Source: Pyrrhosoma nymphula
Taxonomy: Eukaryota > Arthropoda > Insecta > Odonata > Coenagrionidae
Direction: 5' to 3'
Length of the DNA: 64,000 bases
Assembly: GCA_963573305.1 (NCBI GenBank)
Contig: OY754332.1
Location: 144,639,977-144,703,976, forward strand
Shown here: in pieces, positions 35,034-48,600 of the stretch
Numbering within the stretch: position 1 is the first letter of the stretch
How the letters are laid out: each line of letters opens with the position of its first letter
Notes under the pieces: model-generated
Told to the model about the DNA's origin: nothing
The model's input: the letters and a program-made list of their open reading frames with translations, nothing else
The model's database searches: none
Made by a program: the position numbers and the translations under genes

Positions 35034-38000
35034 GCTTAAGGTGATAGAAATGGGGTGTAACGCGCAGCTTGAATCACGAGTCGGAAGCTCAGCAGTATGA
35101 CAAAGTGAGTGGAGCACTCTATTAGAGCAATTAGGAAGCTCCCTAATTGTGAATGGCTTAGATATGGCACCAACCTTCAGCGACTGATGGGAACGTTGGA
35201 TTGTCAATGCATGCTGCCATGCAAGTGCAAGTTGAGAGCAATAGGGTGTATCTCGTTCAAACTATGGAGTGTTTACAAGTTCCTTATTTACAGAAAATAT
35301 ACAATATGCGCTTCTCATTCGTTGCATAGTAATTCATGGAATAGTTTAATTATTTTTTCCCAAATTTTTAAGGGAACAATTGTTTTCATGTTGATTTTAA
35401 GGGGCAAAATTATTCCTTCATTGTTTATTTCATAGCTTGAGTAATTCTCAGCTTCTGTTAAAATTTGTTTCTTAAAATCCAGTTTGTAAGGCGGTAAAGG
35501 CAAGCAGGAAAGGTATAATAAAAAATAATGGAATAAGATATCTCGCTCGTTTTCAATTTACTTTCCGAAATTTGATTCATTAAATGCGAGGCCAGGGAAG
35601 TAAACATATCATTAAATAACTGAACCTTCGTAAATGCTTAAGTTGCATAAAGCCGAAATGAGCTTTAAAATAACTCTCGGATGACAACGAAATTTTAGCG
35701 ACCGCGAAACTATGGTATTTAAAATGGCAGTTTTGTGTAATTAAGCATGCAGCTAGGTTTACTTCCTAAAATCTGACCTAATCTCGGAAAATTTCAGATA
35801 ATCATCTCTCCAAGTTTCTAACTTCCAGGAAAAAATATAATGAATGCGTATTTTTGAAAAAAAGACATGATTCCTCTAAGAAACTGTCAGCATTTTAATC
35901 AATACCTTGGTTTACAAAGGAATAAGTCATGCTTTCCTGATTTTGCTCGGATGAGAATCCACTCAGAAGAGTGTAAGTTTGGAAGATCGATCTAATTCGT
36001 TTGAACAAATATGCATTTGGTATTGTTGCATTACTAAATTATTAGTGGCATTTTAATTGACATTGACATGAATATAATGTAAAGTATATTCCTTCCACGT
36101 TATGGTACACTTCATGTTCACAAAATGTACATATACGCTACTTTAGATGCCGTGTCTGGTATCTGGAGTCCTGCATGACGGCAACTGCTACTGAGTTGTT
36201 GTTTAATTTATTATTTTCTCCTCCGACAACCTTTTACCCCCCTTTGTGACGTATTAATTAATCGAGTTGAGCACTCATTTAGCTTGTTTTCTTGTTTTCA
36301 TTTTGAAGGACACTTCCTTTCTGCTCCATCATTCCGCCTCTGAACAGCGGGTTTAAGAATATTATATAAAATAGTGATGAATTGCAGGTATTTGCCTGTA
36401 TTTGCTGAAATGGTTTATATTTGACCACACACGTAAAAATCATTCAATTGAGGCGATTTATTTATATTATTGCCGATTGATGCTTTTACCAGTAATATAA
36501 TGATGCTTAAAAACACATTTAAATTGTACATTATATTTCGGAGACACTTTCAAGGCATAAAATCAGATTTTTGTGAATGGCCATGCACATCCTATCTCAC
36601 ATTACGGCAAAACAAAATCCAACGTAAATGTGATCACAGAGCCTGTGAAAAATTTCCACGCGGAAAATCCGAAAACAGTAGATTATATTCATTTCCCAGG
36701 TTGAAGTTTGCAATGATAGGTTTGACTGGCTGAATATATGGGCTGTGGAGTAAGTGAAAATTGTTTTTAAATGAGGTCCCTCTTTCCCCTTTTTGCGGAA
36801 TGTTTCCTTTACGCGGTCTTATTTCGTTGATAGGTCATTTTTAGACCCCTCTATTGAAATGACAACCTTATTACTGCTCTTGTGGCTACATGACTATATA
36901 AGTATGACGACTGTTATAAAATAGCTGATCTGTACGGTGTTTTAGGCCTCTTCTCTGGGAATGCCATCAAACCAAGGAGCACTTCTTAAATGTTTATTTT
37001 GGCAACAATTTCTTCTAAAATATGCATTATTCTAAGGAATTAATAAAACATGTCTCTATTATTGCTTCATCGTAATGTCACCTGCGCGAATATAAGAGCC
37101 TTTTTGTTTAAAGCTTATTTTTTTTCAGTTGAAACGTTTTAACTCTCTGCAATGCATGGTCTACCGCTAGGATGGTCTATTTCAATATACTCCACCCCAC
37201 CAGCATCACCATGCAACTAGTCCTACAGCTTCCCCTTCTTTCTTTGACTCTAGTACTTAGTCAGACGATGTAGAGAGGACGCAGAATGGTGCATCCGAGG
37301 AATACGCGTAGATAATCTTCCACGAAATTCTAAAATAAACTATTCTTTCATTCTTATAGAATGAAAGCCTTAAAGAATGAAAGACTAGTTAAAAGAACCA
37401 CGAAAAATGTGGCCCGGATCGCAAAGCTACGATAGTCAAAGGAGATACCTACGAGACACGAGTAAACACTGCAGTGAGCAAGGACTTGAAAGTTGACTTC
37501 ACCTTGAGTTGAGCATTTTTTTCATTCTGGACGCCGTTTAAGTGGGGGAAAACAGCCAATAGTTTGTGAGAATATTACTCCATGCCTCCTATATAATGAC
37601 TCCTCCAATGACGGACCCAATGTTTTCGAATTCCGGTCAATGGGTGAAGAGGCATTCATGTCTAGAGGATTGAGTATTGAGTTGGAGGTGAAGGGGCGAT
37701 GGCCCGCGAAGCGTGGCCCACTAGCAGTCTTTGAAAACGGTCGTCGCCCTTAGGGAGATCATTCAGGGTTGCATTCCCACAAGCCCGCATCGGGTTGATG
37801 GGGAGAAATGGGCACTCTTTCAGTGAAGGTCAAGCAGATTTACCCCTTTGACACGCGACTGGGCACGAATGAAAAAACTTGGTATGGTCCTAGAAATAGA
37901 AGGCGTGAATATTGCTTATGAAGTCCTCACTCTTAGCCTGTAGGTATCACTCCAAAGATATTTCCTTTAACTTGTAACATGAATGGTGGCTCTTATTAGA

Positions 38001-38968
38001 TTTTAAGTCATTTAATCTGTTGGCGTTTACCCTTCACAGTTAATAAAAAAATACATGTTTCACACAAAATGAGGACACAGACATCGTGGAATATAAATAA
38101 GCGGTACACTCATGGTAAAAGCATCAAGGCAAATAAAATTATAAATTACAGCAGAAATAAATTGGAAAATAACTACATACAACATTATAAAATATATATC
38201 ATAGCAAACATAACCATGCAAAATTAGCAAATTAAATAAAAAAGCATGAAACTTTGCAAGGAAGTTTTTCCTGTAATTCCGTGCATGTTGGTACCATTTC
38301 GTCATTATCCTATTCCAGTTTCCAACAGGGTAATTAATAACTTCGAGGGACACGGCAAGAGATTTAGTCATAGGAATGAGATTGGAGGGCAATCTTGTCC
38401 TTCGTCGATGAATCCGCTCTTTTGTATGCAAAGAATTTGGGATATCGTTGATGGTAAGAATTATCTAAACATTTGAGCGTCATGAGATTTTCATTTGAAT
38501 CGAAACGGGGGATATTTCAATGCTTGTGGAACATAAAGGTAGCCTTCAAGTACAGCTTATAGCGATAAATATAGCAATAACAATACTGGCAAAAGAATTC
38601 CAAAAATTTAAATCTTGGGGCTGGTAATTTACAAGCTTTTTCTAAACAACCCTAGACGGTCTATTTCCGCAGTTGGTAAAATCTAGTGGAAATGGTGTGT
38701 TCAAAAATGGCCATACGCGGTTGATGATTCTAAATTGCTCTACGAAAGGGAAAAGTCAGTTTTCACAGGGAACGGTAATTGCAAGCAATGAAAAGTCGAG
38801 GCGACCGACCACTGAGGTTACTTGCGCCATTGCGCGAATTGGTGGAGAGAATTGTAAGAGTTTATTGAAGGTTAGAGAAGTGTTGAACCTGGTGACGGTG
38901 TAAACCTGCTCGCTAATAAAGTAGACAAGGGGGGACTGCAGTGTGGCGTCTCATCCGATGGAGACACC
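35034..38968. other. Long AT-rich non-coding stretch
   Basis: No gene supported. A small hairpin CTTTCATTCT/AGAATGAAAG with a third copy AAGAATGAAAG lies at 37344-37383. 38785-38880 shares the phrase CGACCACTGAGGTTACTTGCGCC loosely with 40640-40670, perhaps part of a SINE body. Confidence 0.4.
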
Positions 38969-39100
38969 GCCGGCCTCGGTGGCGGCGGGGTAACGTCTCT
39001 GCCTGCTGCTGTACCTAAGGTAATCCCGCCTGGGGAGGATTTTTCACTTCCCAGGGCATGGTTGTTTGTGCTTGTCCATTGAATGAATTGCATTTAAAAA
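38969..39100 (+). mobile_element. tRNA-derived SINE, family A, copy 2
   Basis: Head GCCGGCCTCGGTGGCGGCGG with an A-box-like block at 38980-38995. The B box has decayed (GGTAATCC). Then come CGCCTGGGGAGGATTTTTCA, CTTCCCAGGGCATGGTTG and an A-run at 39092-39100. It aligns to the minus-strand copy at 22127-22312. Confidence 0.75.
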
Positions 39101-39274
39101 AATGATATATGTTCCACAAGACTAGTTCCTAGAACAATAATAAAATAATATTAATAACTAATACTTGAAAGGTAGAGGTAGTTATTCCAGAAGGCAATCG
39201 GTAACTGAGTTGTCCGCGCCGTTGAGGAATTGAGTGAGGGATGGCAGAGTAGAATACTAAGGGAATGGAAGAAG

Positions 39275-39490
39275 GGTGGAGAGACACCTAGGCGTCGTCA
39301 CACACCTACTCTAAGCTAAAGGCGCCTAGGAAACCATAACTTTGCGTCCTATCCAATTTTAAAGGTGCTCTTCCCACGGAACCCATGTAGGAATCAGGAA
39401 TCCACCGGATAATTCCCCCACGGCCGGGATTCACACCCTTGGCCTTCGCCATGGAAGCCCATACTCTAGCCGCGGTTTGTTTTACAACCG
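39275..39490 (-). mobile_element. SINE, family B, copy 1
   Basis: On the minus strand the 5' part has a tRNA-like B box (GGGTGTGAATCCC, 39438-39426). The 3' part reads GGATAGGACGCAAAG...TATGGTTTCC...GACGACGCC and ends CTCTCCACCC. The same 3' module occurs at 40731-40950 and 63502-63735. Confidence 0.65.
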
Positions 39491-39639
39491 CGCGCCAGCA
39501 CTGACTAGTGAGATGGATGCAAATGCTTCACGCCAAGAGATTCATTCCCATTGGGGAACCCTCGGGAGTTCCTACGCGAATTGACGGGAAATCATTAAAA
39601 AGCTGCGTCGGGAGTCATTAAATAAAGGGAGGGATTAAA

Positions 39640-39958
39640 ATCCAGTCCATTTGGGTGGCGGTTAAGTGTCCCGGAAGCAGCCGTTTGGGGGGGGGGGACG
39701 CGGCTCCTCTGCATCGCATTCCGCTCCAAGTGGTTCTCCCCCGCTCTCGGTGTTTACGGCCCGCCAGTCCACGCAGTGTGTCAGCGGCCGGCGGCGGGGA
39801 GGGGGCCCCCGGGCGCTCGAGGGGAAGTTGGGAGGCGGGCGGGTTGAGGCGGCGGCAGGGGGGGCGGTCGGCGTGGAGGCGGTCTTTGTGTTTGTGTCGA
39901 TGTTGGCGGCTGCGAGATCGACGATGCACCCCGATCCGGACGCCCCGCGAGTATTTAG
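39640..39958 (+). promoter_or_regulatory. CpG island with a candidate first coding exon
   Basis: This is a sharply GC-rich, CpG-dense block in AT-rich surroundings, with poly-G tracts and GGCGGG boxes. Near its right edge ATG at 39924 (context ACGATGC) opens MHPDPDAPRVF. The frame then meets AG|GTAGGT at 39957-39964, a good splice donor. The upstream frame is open back to 39666, so the ATG choice is uncertain. A short first exon of a plus-strand gene is plausible, but no downstream exon was found in the window. Confidence 0.35.
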
Positions 39959-40730
39959 GTAGGTCATGTCTTTTTCTGTTATTGAATGACGCGCTCTTGG
40001 AAATGAGGACGCAAATTCACGCAACGGTCCCACGCGTAGAATAAAAGGATCTCGAGTAATAAAGCACTGGTTTTTGTTTTATTGTCGCGCTGAGAGACGG
40101 GGCGAATCCATCTCATCCCAGTCTGAGTCTTCTCAAGTTATGATCCCATTAAAACTAAAGTATGTCGTCTTCAGAGAAAATAGTGCGAGGCAATTTTGGT
40201 TGGTTTAATGACTTCATGGAAGTCACGAAAATTACGTGGTAAAGAAACATACGAGATGTCCAAATCCATGTTCATTGATAATCACGTCAACATCAGGTTT
40301 GACTAAAATGTATACAGTTTGTACAGTACATTTTCTAATTCGACGTGGACCGCAGTTTCATAATTGGCGGTAGAAGTTATGAAAATTAGTTACTAGGTCG
40401 GCCCTTAAAGATTGTTGGTTTTTTTGTATAAGGTAGGATGGTTTGGGGAATAGAGGAGGGCGAAAATAGACCAAGAAACAAGGTGTCGTTCTCGACCGCT
40501 GTGAACGAAAAGGTGCCAAGGGTCATCAAGTGTGGGGTACCAATTGAATGACGGAGCATTGCGTTACTTGTGTTACGTTAAGTTGGGATCACAGCTGTAA
40601 ACTTTCGGTTCGTTGGTCGATTAAATGGGGCGGCTACCAACTACTACTGAGGTCATTTTCGCCATTAAGGGAAAGTAGGTAGGTTAGAGAAGGAGGAATC
40701 TGAGGAATATCTGGGTAATATAATATATCT
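39959..40730. other. Non-coding stretch after the CpG island
   Basis: If the donor at 39958 is used this is intron. No other feature seen. Confidence 0.3.
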
Positions 40731-40950
40731 GGGTGGAGAGTAACCGGGCGTCGAAGTGAGCCTCCTCTAAGGGATGGACTTAAAAGAGACCACGGTTCAA
40801 CGTCCTATCCGACGGACGGAGTACTTGCTACCCAAGAAGAGATCTCCAAATACCCACGTAAGGATCGGTAACCCACTGAAATATTTCTGCCAATACCGGG
40901 ACTCGAACCCAGGCCCTTGGGATGGGACGCCACCACACCAACCCGATCGA
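40731..40950 (-). mobile_element. SINE, family B, copy 2
   Basis: Minus-strand head GGGTTGGTGTGGTGGCGTCC with a well-kept B box GGGTTCGAGTCCC (40905 region). The 3' module is GGATAGGACGTTGAACCG...TTCGACGCCCGG and the end is CTCTCCACCC, as in the other two copies. It is the best-preserved pol III promoter of the three. Confidence 0.75.
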
Positions 40951-42496
40951 TCATGTTAATTTATTTCCCATCACCATCGGGATTCAAATGAAGACCCTTG
41001 GGAAGTTAAGCCAAAGTCACACTTGCGGGTTTCTTATTATCGGTAGTCATCTTTCGATAAATATTGTACGGTATAGTGAAAAGTAGCACCTTAATGTTTA
41101 ATTCCCTACAAGAGAGATAGTAAGAGAATCGGTTGGGTTCGAATAGTTCCGTTAGAAGAAATACATCATGAAATGCTTCACTCTTGGCAGTGAAGCAGTT
41201 TTGTTTTGGTCTTACGGGATTCCGGGAAAGTTTTAATGGAATCAGGTCAACTTCCGGAATCGATATTAACCCCTGTCGTTCCCTCAAGAAAAGTAATGCT
41301 CCAACTCTCGGCACCTCGTGTATGATCATCTCATTGAGGCTTAGTTGAAAAATAATAGTTATTTATAAATATTTAATTCGTAGACCAATTTTAATTACAA
41401 TGCCAATTTATGGGTTCGTCTACCTGAGTCAGGAAAATGGACCAGGTAGCAGTACCCATTTAACGTACTTCAATTCCTAAGGTTATTCCTCCCCGAATAC
41501 GAGCCGAGCCGAAAGAGGACTAAGCGGGAACCGTTTTTTCTATCAAGGCTGGCCGTTGTTCAACATGGACCAGGGATGCTGTAAACCTTGCAATCCCATT
41601 TAATACGATCATTTTCAAATTAGGAGCTGTTCCCACCTCATACCAACTGCAAATTATTTCCAAGGATTTGGGCTTGACTATTGGGAATATAAATTCATAT
41701 TTTAATCTCATGAACAGCATGCATATCCGAAATAAAATTATTGCTTGATTTGGGAAATACTTTGGGAATTCATTCTAACAACAATTTTTTGTACACTGCC
41801 TTGGACTGGGCGATGTGAAAATATCCTCGAAGTTACACTGTTCGGTGCCTGTGATTTTAATTATCAGAAATTTTAACTTTAATTGGGAAATGGTCGTTCA
41901 GTGGTTCACAGTTTTGCTGTAATGGTAGGAGAATGTTTAACTGTAACAGAACTTCATGAAATGAAATTTATGATTTGCATTTAATAAAACATCAAAGATT
42001 TAGGCATACACTGTGTAAAAATGTAAACAGGAATGCCATCGAGAATCAATACTCCTACCATCGGGATTGGTGATATATAGCATTGTAGTACTAATTATTT
42101 ACGCTTACATTACCCGACCTCAGTAGGCTTAACTAATTAACATTTTAAGTTTCTTAACAAATTAACATTTAGGCTCCATAATTAATTAATATTTTTGGCT
42201 CCTTGGAGGAAATAACTTAATTTATCAGATGCTTCAGATTTCAGATAATTATTGTTGCAATTGATATTGGCTGGATCTTGAAGGAAAATCCAATTATCGA
42301 TAATGAATTTCGATGCAATGACCGGTTAGCTACCTGCCCCTTCCAAAACATAGGAATGATGATCGGTATGAATCCTCTAACAGCAATCTTCCTAAACGGT
42401 GCCTGGATCAAAACTATTTTTAAAGACTCATTTTTCCCTAATAGGTTTGATGACCATTGGTCTGAAAGTTTCAAATGTATATCAGGAGCGTTTTGA
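40951..42496. other. AT-rich non-coding stretch
   Basis: A 107-codon minus-strand ORF at 41006-41329 is the longest here. I recognise no domain in it and make no gene call. Confidence 0.35.
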
Positions 42497-42652
42497 GCAA
42501 TCCTTGACTGATTTTGAGGATACCGGGACTAGCCACGGTAGTTACCTTTACGGAGTCACCCGCAAGTGCACATAAGTGCGATATTCCACAGAGGAAAAAT
42601 CCCGGTCAAGGCGAATGATTTTTCCTCTGTGGAATATCGCAATCCTTGACTG
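42497..42652. mobile_element. Small insert with 14-bp target duplication and a 24-bp perfect hairpin
   Basis: GCAATCCTTGACTG occurs at 42497-42510 and again at 42639-42652, bracketing 128 bases. At the right end of the insert, 42578-42601 and 42617-42640 are exact reverse complements over 24 bases with a 15-base spacer. The first two bases of the right flanking copy are part of the hairpin. The spacer (CCGGTCAAGGCGAAT) resembles a SINE B-box flank. A retroposed, folded-back SINE fragment fits, by inference. Confidence 0.6.
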
Positions 42653-45600
42653 GACTAACACTAAACTGTTCATCTACTTCGACCAACAACTAAATAATCC
42701 TTTCCAAAAGAACGACAGCGGAGCTCCGAAGAAGTGTGGAAGGACGACACCTAGGCCACCTTGTCCGATGGCGCTGTAAGAATGTTTTTATGTGCCATTC
42801 GGAGGGTGATCGTTGCCTTGAGTGGCTCTTGGCGTTTAGTGCCTTTCGCCGGCCACTTTGAAACGACCGCAGTGAATCTGCACGTCTGCTACACCCAGCA
42901 GGTCCCCGTTAGATACTCGGGCCTAGACGTCCAGTGCGGTCTCGTATACTCCTTCAGGAAACTCGGCTATGGTATACTTTGAATTTGTGTCTTGGCGATT
43001 GACCCTTTACAATTTTATTTATATGATCAATTTCTTTTATCAGAGTTTGCAGTGGGTAAAATGCGTAGCAAGTATACTTTCATATGGAAATTTTTTGCCA
43101 ATACTATTGTCACAAATGGTGCCATTGAGTCATACAAACATGATTTCAGCTCCTTTCAAATAATACAATTTACATAAAATAATTTAACTCATTCCCTTTC
43201 AAAATTATACACATTGCGTCATAAAAGAAATTTTCTAAGGAATTTTCCACTGGAGATAAGTTACGCTTTGGACCCGTGGATCAATGGCAACTTATGTAAA
43301 ATAATGATCAACGGAAAAAAGAATATTTTCTCTTCTTGGGTCCGCTCGACGCTGTCCTTGCGGAGAGTGATCTAGCCTAGATCCGTCGTTCAAATCTAGC
43401 GATTTTCTTATGCTCTTTCGCTTTTTAGTATTGAATCATCTTCATCTACATACTAGCCTGCTAGCCACTGCAGAGGCGTGTCGCAGGGCGTAGTTAGGAC
43501 CCCAACCATGGAAGTGGAGGGGATAGGGGAAAGGAGGGGGGAGGGGATAGAGGTGGAATGTTAATGTGCCTTATGTTAGTGTCACACTGTTTTTGTTATA
43601 ATGACTAATGGTGCGTGGAAAGAAGGAATTTTTGTACCTGTCAGTTTGGCAGTGTCTCTTATTCTGTCACTTCTATCAGTTCTAGAGTGATAGCGCGGGG
43701 TTTTGATCGCCCTCCTTTCTCACTGAAACTCGCCTGATTTGGAGTCGTTCAAGCAATATAAGCCTAGCGTGTAGCCTCTGTGCCTCTAACGGTTCGCTAC
43801 ATAAGTTATTCTAAAGACTATCAAAATTATGCGAAATGCCATAAGTGTTAATTTAGTTGCCAGAATTTCACTATGATTAAATTTACTATTGACATAATAT
43901 TCTAAGATATTCATCGTAGGTTTAATCCACTTGAAATACCACACCGCAGCTTCTAATTTTAGATTTTTCGATATATGTCTAGTTATTTTCTTTCACATCT
44001 GTAAATTTTTCTATTTCCTTTAAGAGAGACCTGATTTATATAATTCTTCGAAAACATTGCCTGAAAAATTGATAAAGAGCATTCAACGTTTACTTCTCCC
44101 AACAGTAAAAAAATATAAATGACCATTTAGGCCCCGTTTATTTCAAGAATGCATCAAAAAAACTATGATTGTTCGTAGGGCATGGATAGATTGAAATGAA
44201 TAGAATGACATGTGAAATTTGTTAATTCTTTTTTTTACCATTATAGAATTAAAAAAAGGACTCAGGTGCCGAAATACTTAAGAGACCAACAACATAAACT
44301 TTAATAAACCTTTCGACATAAAATATGTGGCCTAGTTCTTCCCCGTTGTGCAAAGTGGTTCCACAGATATTCATGTAACTATAAGTACTGAAATACCAGC
44401 TGAAAAATAGTCAGCTCTGTGGCACATACCTTAATTTAATAGGCATATACCATCGTGATGTGTACGTAAGAAATGTATATCTTATGCTCAACACGCTGAA
44501 TCCATAGCGGGCACGTCTCGAGTAAAATACGAGTCACTCATTTACAACCTCAACGCGGGACTCGCAATTAACGCTAATGTAAACATTCTGGCGGGAATCA
44601 TACGGATGCTTGAACCTTGGTGAGGACATCCGGCGAGGAAACAAGAGGCTTGAAGCGAGAGGATGATGGGTGTTGGCAGATGTTTTCCAAGACGTCTTCA
44701 ACTCAAGTGCATACTGAGGATCGACTGAGGCTTTATTTGTTAGGACTTGTGTATCAAGCTTTGGAGTGGAGCTCATAGTTTACGTTTCGGCCTCGAAATG
44801 AAACGCGAGTGACAATGGGAAGGGACTGGGAGGAGTTGACAGCTCGACGAAAGTCCGTTGGATCCCAAATAAGTGTCGAAAAAAGAGGATATCAGTGCCA
44901 GGGTAGCGAGAGAGCCGTGTTGAATCTCTGAACCCAGAGCACCCTCACGCCGCCCTGTGTATCTCTTCTTCTACGTCGACAACGTGACTTTCGACCATGC
45001 TGGCCTCGAAAAGAACGTGCGCTATAGCCTGCGATTCATTTACGAACTTTTTAGAGAAGTCGATAATGTGAATGTAATAGCGTTGCAATAATATAGAAGA
45101 GTCACGTGAAAAGAAAATTAATCGGTCCAACACATATAGCTAACTCGTTTTACTAATTTGATTCAATATACATTTACGGTGAACCAAGTGAACCGTTTCA
45201 CGGGTTACTGGAAGTCTAGAGACACCAAACATCTTTCAAGGATTGGTGAGTAAAGTAAGTTTTCATTGAAAGCTACAGTATTACAGTATTCTGTATTTAA
45301 CTGCTTGCGCACTAACTAACTGTGTAACGCACTGTAGAGCGGGATCCGTAATTACACCATCGGTGTCAGAAATAAACTCTGGTCCTCTGTCAATCAAGCT
45401 TGATTTCCTCGTAATTATATTGATTAGGTTTTTGTTATGAAAAGTAAATAATTTTTCCGTTTGGGAAAGAAAGAATAGCTTATTTTATTGAATTTTTAAA
45501 TTTTATGCATTGTAGATTGAAATGTGCTGTCCTTGGTGTCGTATAATTTTACGATGGATAATGGGTTAATATAATTATATGAAATAATCTACAATTTCTA

Positions 45601-48600
45601 TAATATATTCCTAAACACCTTGAGGTTTGATGCTCCGCAGTGTCAGTAGTTTTCTTTTGAGTGTCGTTTATGCTGCCCGTCAGAAAAAAGAAGAGAATAT
45701 AAGGAAAAGTTTGGTATAGGGTTCTCATGATGGTGGTCATACTAAAATTGGCTTCAAATCGTTGAAAGTAAAATTAGAATAGGTAACTAACAATTTACCC
45801 CACAGAGACCCATCTGAATTTCAATTAATTCCAAAGGAATATTACCATACGCATAAGTAATGGCTAACTAGAGACGGAGTTTTCATAATGGCAAGCTAAG
45901 GAAAAATTTATAAAATCACTTCAGCTTATCCAGAGCTCAAATAAAAAAACCTTGAAAGAGAAATTTTTACACTTTCGATGAAAGCCTATACTGATGAAAA
46001 GCTTGTCAATTGAGAAGTATCGATGACGATATCTACAATGGCATCTAAAACTGGTAGGCTCCAGACAACAGGGCCAAGGATATTATGAATGTTTTTCAGA
46101 AGCCTTAAAATCTACCTTGATTTGAGCATAATAACGAATCAGAGCGATCAGGAAAGCAATCGAAAGTGCATATCCTAAAGCCTAAAGAGGGAGTTTAATA
46201 AGATCCTCTGTTGAAAACACGAGAGATTGTAGCTCATCAAACTAATGCGCTAATTGACTTAATCTTTTCTTCATGCACTGAACACAAGTTAAGGGTAGCA
46301 TTCATAACCGTTGCGTTATTTACTAACAATAGTGGCTAATAGCTCTTCCTTCTTGTCTAGTTGCCTATGCGCAAGACTAACTTGGCATAACCTTCGCGAT
46401 CCTTACGAAGTTTTCCGCTAGTTAATATTGAGCTCTGTTAAGAATCAGAATTCTAATTATATTCATTCGCCATTATAATGTCCTTTATGACGTAGTGTAG
46501 ATTTTTTTACTTCCAATTACTCGCTACAGATTTCACTTGCGAGTAGTATGAAATTTGTACACTGCCATTAGGAAAGTTTAGCAATCAGTGGAAATCCAAT
46601 GCCTATGTGGGGCTTTAATGGACTTCAGTCCGTCTGATAGGATTTGGGGTCGCAGTCCCATTGGTATTTTTCGTGTGCGATATTCGGCGCCGGGACCTCC
46701 TTCCACCCGATCTGGAGACTCGTCGATCGGTATACTGTGTGCATTTTAATGGTTCCGAAGAGCATTTTGTTCAGGGCCACGATGATCGTGTTGCACAGCC
46801 TTCCATGGACTCAAATATCAGTGAAAGGTCCCCAATGATTTCTAGTCAAGCCAGCGAGTTTTTTTTTGGAGTGGAATCTCGTGACCTCTGGAATGCGCTT
46901 ACGAGGCGTTCTCAAGGATGCCGGGCACCATCTGCGCCTCCTGCCGACGCCCACGCGAAGCTCTCGAAAGCATACTTCCATCAATTCTCTCTTTTTCCAC
47001 GAATCGCAATAAATAATTCAATAAATGTGTTGTCACCCCTTCACATATTAAATATTATGCCCTAACTCTGACTTTCCTTACACTCACCGACGAGCAAATG
47101 AGAGATTTGACATTTCCCTCGCCTCCACTTTATATATTCGTCACTAAATTCGGCAGGTCACGTTTATTAGTAGAAATATACCAAGACAGGCAAGCCAGAT
47201 GATATAAACATAAATATACAGCCATATCGCTACAAGGGCTGAAAATCTCAATAATGGCTAATTTCATTTCATTATAGGAATCAATATGCTTTTTTCTATC
47301 GGCGTCGGTGGCAGCAGAGCGTTCAAAGGGAAATATTTAATCGTATCGTTTGCTATTTGCTGAAAAAAAAACAGAAGAGTTCGCATATTTGTAACTCACT
47401 GATTATATTCCAAATATTATTCCACAAATTTAGAGATACCTTTGCTTTTAAATAGCGAGAAAAGTGCGAAGAACCACTCTGTGAACACTATCACTCCATA
47501 TATATAATTTATTTACACTTTCATCGGAATACGTTGGAATCTCTCCTCGGGAAAGGAGTTTTAATATTTATTTAGCGGTCGTAGCTTCGGTGGGTCACAA
47601 TAATTGTGCCTTTTAAGTATGCTTAAACTTAAAACTGATGTTTTTCCTCCCAAACAACAATTAACTGAGCATAAAAAACTAAGGACGGACTTCACCCAAT
47701 TTTCTCCGTCCATATCCTCCCTCGTAAAAAACATGAAGTGATGCCTTACTGTACACATCTACATAATACCGTGTGCGCATCACCATGGTTGCGTGGCGGG
47801 GGGTGATGTGACACCACCCATGAAAAAAGGGAAGAATAAAGAAAACGGGATATGAGGAAACATCTGTGAGTGTTGGGTGAGGGTAGCATGATGGCCTCCG
47901 TGCCAATCTTTAACTCTTGAGACTTGAATGAGTCTAGTAGCCTAGGCCTAGCTTATACCAGGTGAACTAGCAGTTCCCAGCCCTGTCCTTTCAATTCTAT
48001 CCCTTCGCCCGTAACAGTTTTAAACGGAGAGTGCGTATGTATATGCTTTCTATTTTATTTAGTACGTGAATAAAATCTTTCGGTTCATGATTCCGCATGT
48101 CTGCGATACATTCGACCAACAATCCTATCGCTGTATATTTCCGATCCAAAGATCCTCTTTGAACCGCATCTTATATTTCCACACACACCTCTTTCTCTTG
48201 ACGTAGATCTTTCCACATCAAGTACACAACTCATTTTTACGATGCACAGTACACAGCGCTTAGTTAACTAACCTTGATGGTGAAACTGGGATTTAATTTT
48301 TTCCGCTTTCGATATATCTATCACTCCAATCAGTCATTCTGGTCACGTTTCTGAGTCACGTTTTATTCCTTTGACTGTCGTTTCATATTTTCGTGTTCAA
48401 CTTAAGTAATTTCAAAGTATCAGGCGATAGTTTGTGGAAATGTGTGACAGACAGCATTATCACTGAAACACTTCGTAAAAATGTCCACAACAATTTTTAT
48501 TCTACCTACCTAAGTTTTGGCCAACATTGCCATTATCAAGCTCATCAAGCAAGCATCATCATCATTGCTGCCACCTTTTATTTGTAGCCTCATATGAACT

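Noticed and set aside
34740..35207. 155-codon minus-strand ORF
   Set aside because: It crosses the right terminus of the MITE into unrelated DNA and has no recognisable domain.
39655..40044. 129- and 123-codon ORFs on both strands
   Set aside because: Overlapping open frames in several phases are expected from GC-rich CpG-island sequence; only the short ATG-to-donor segment was kept as a candidate.
42761..42982. 73-codon plus-strand open stretch with exon-like composition
   Set aside because: Starts only at TTG, no clear splice sites and no recognised domain.
46661..47065. 134-codon plus-strand ORF followed by AATAAA-like signals
   Set aside because: Starts at a non-ATG codon and has no recognisable domain; could be a decayed retroposed sequence but unsupported.
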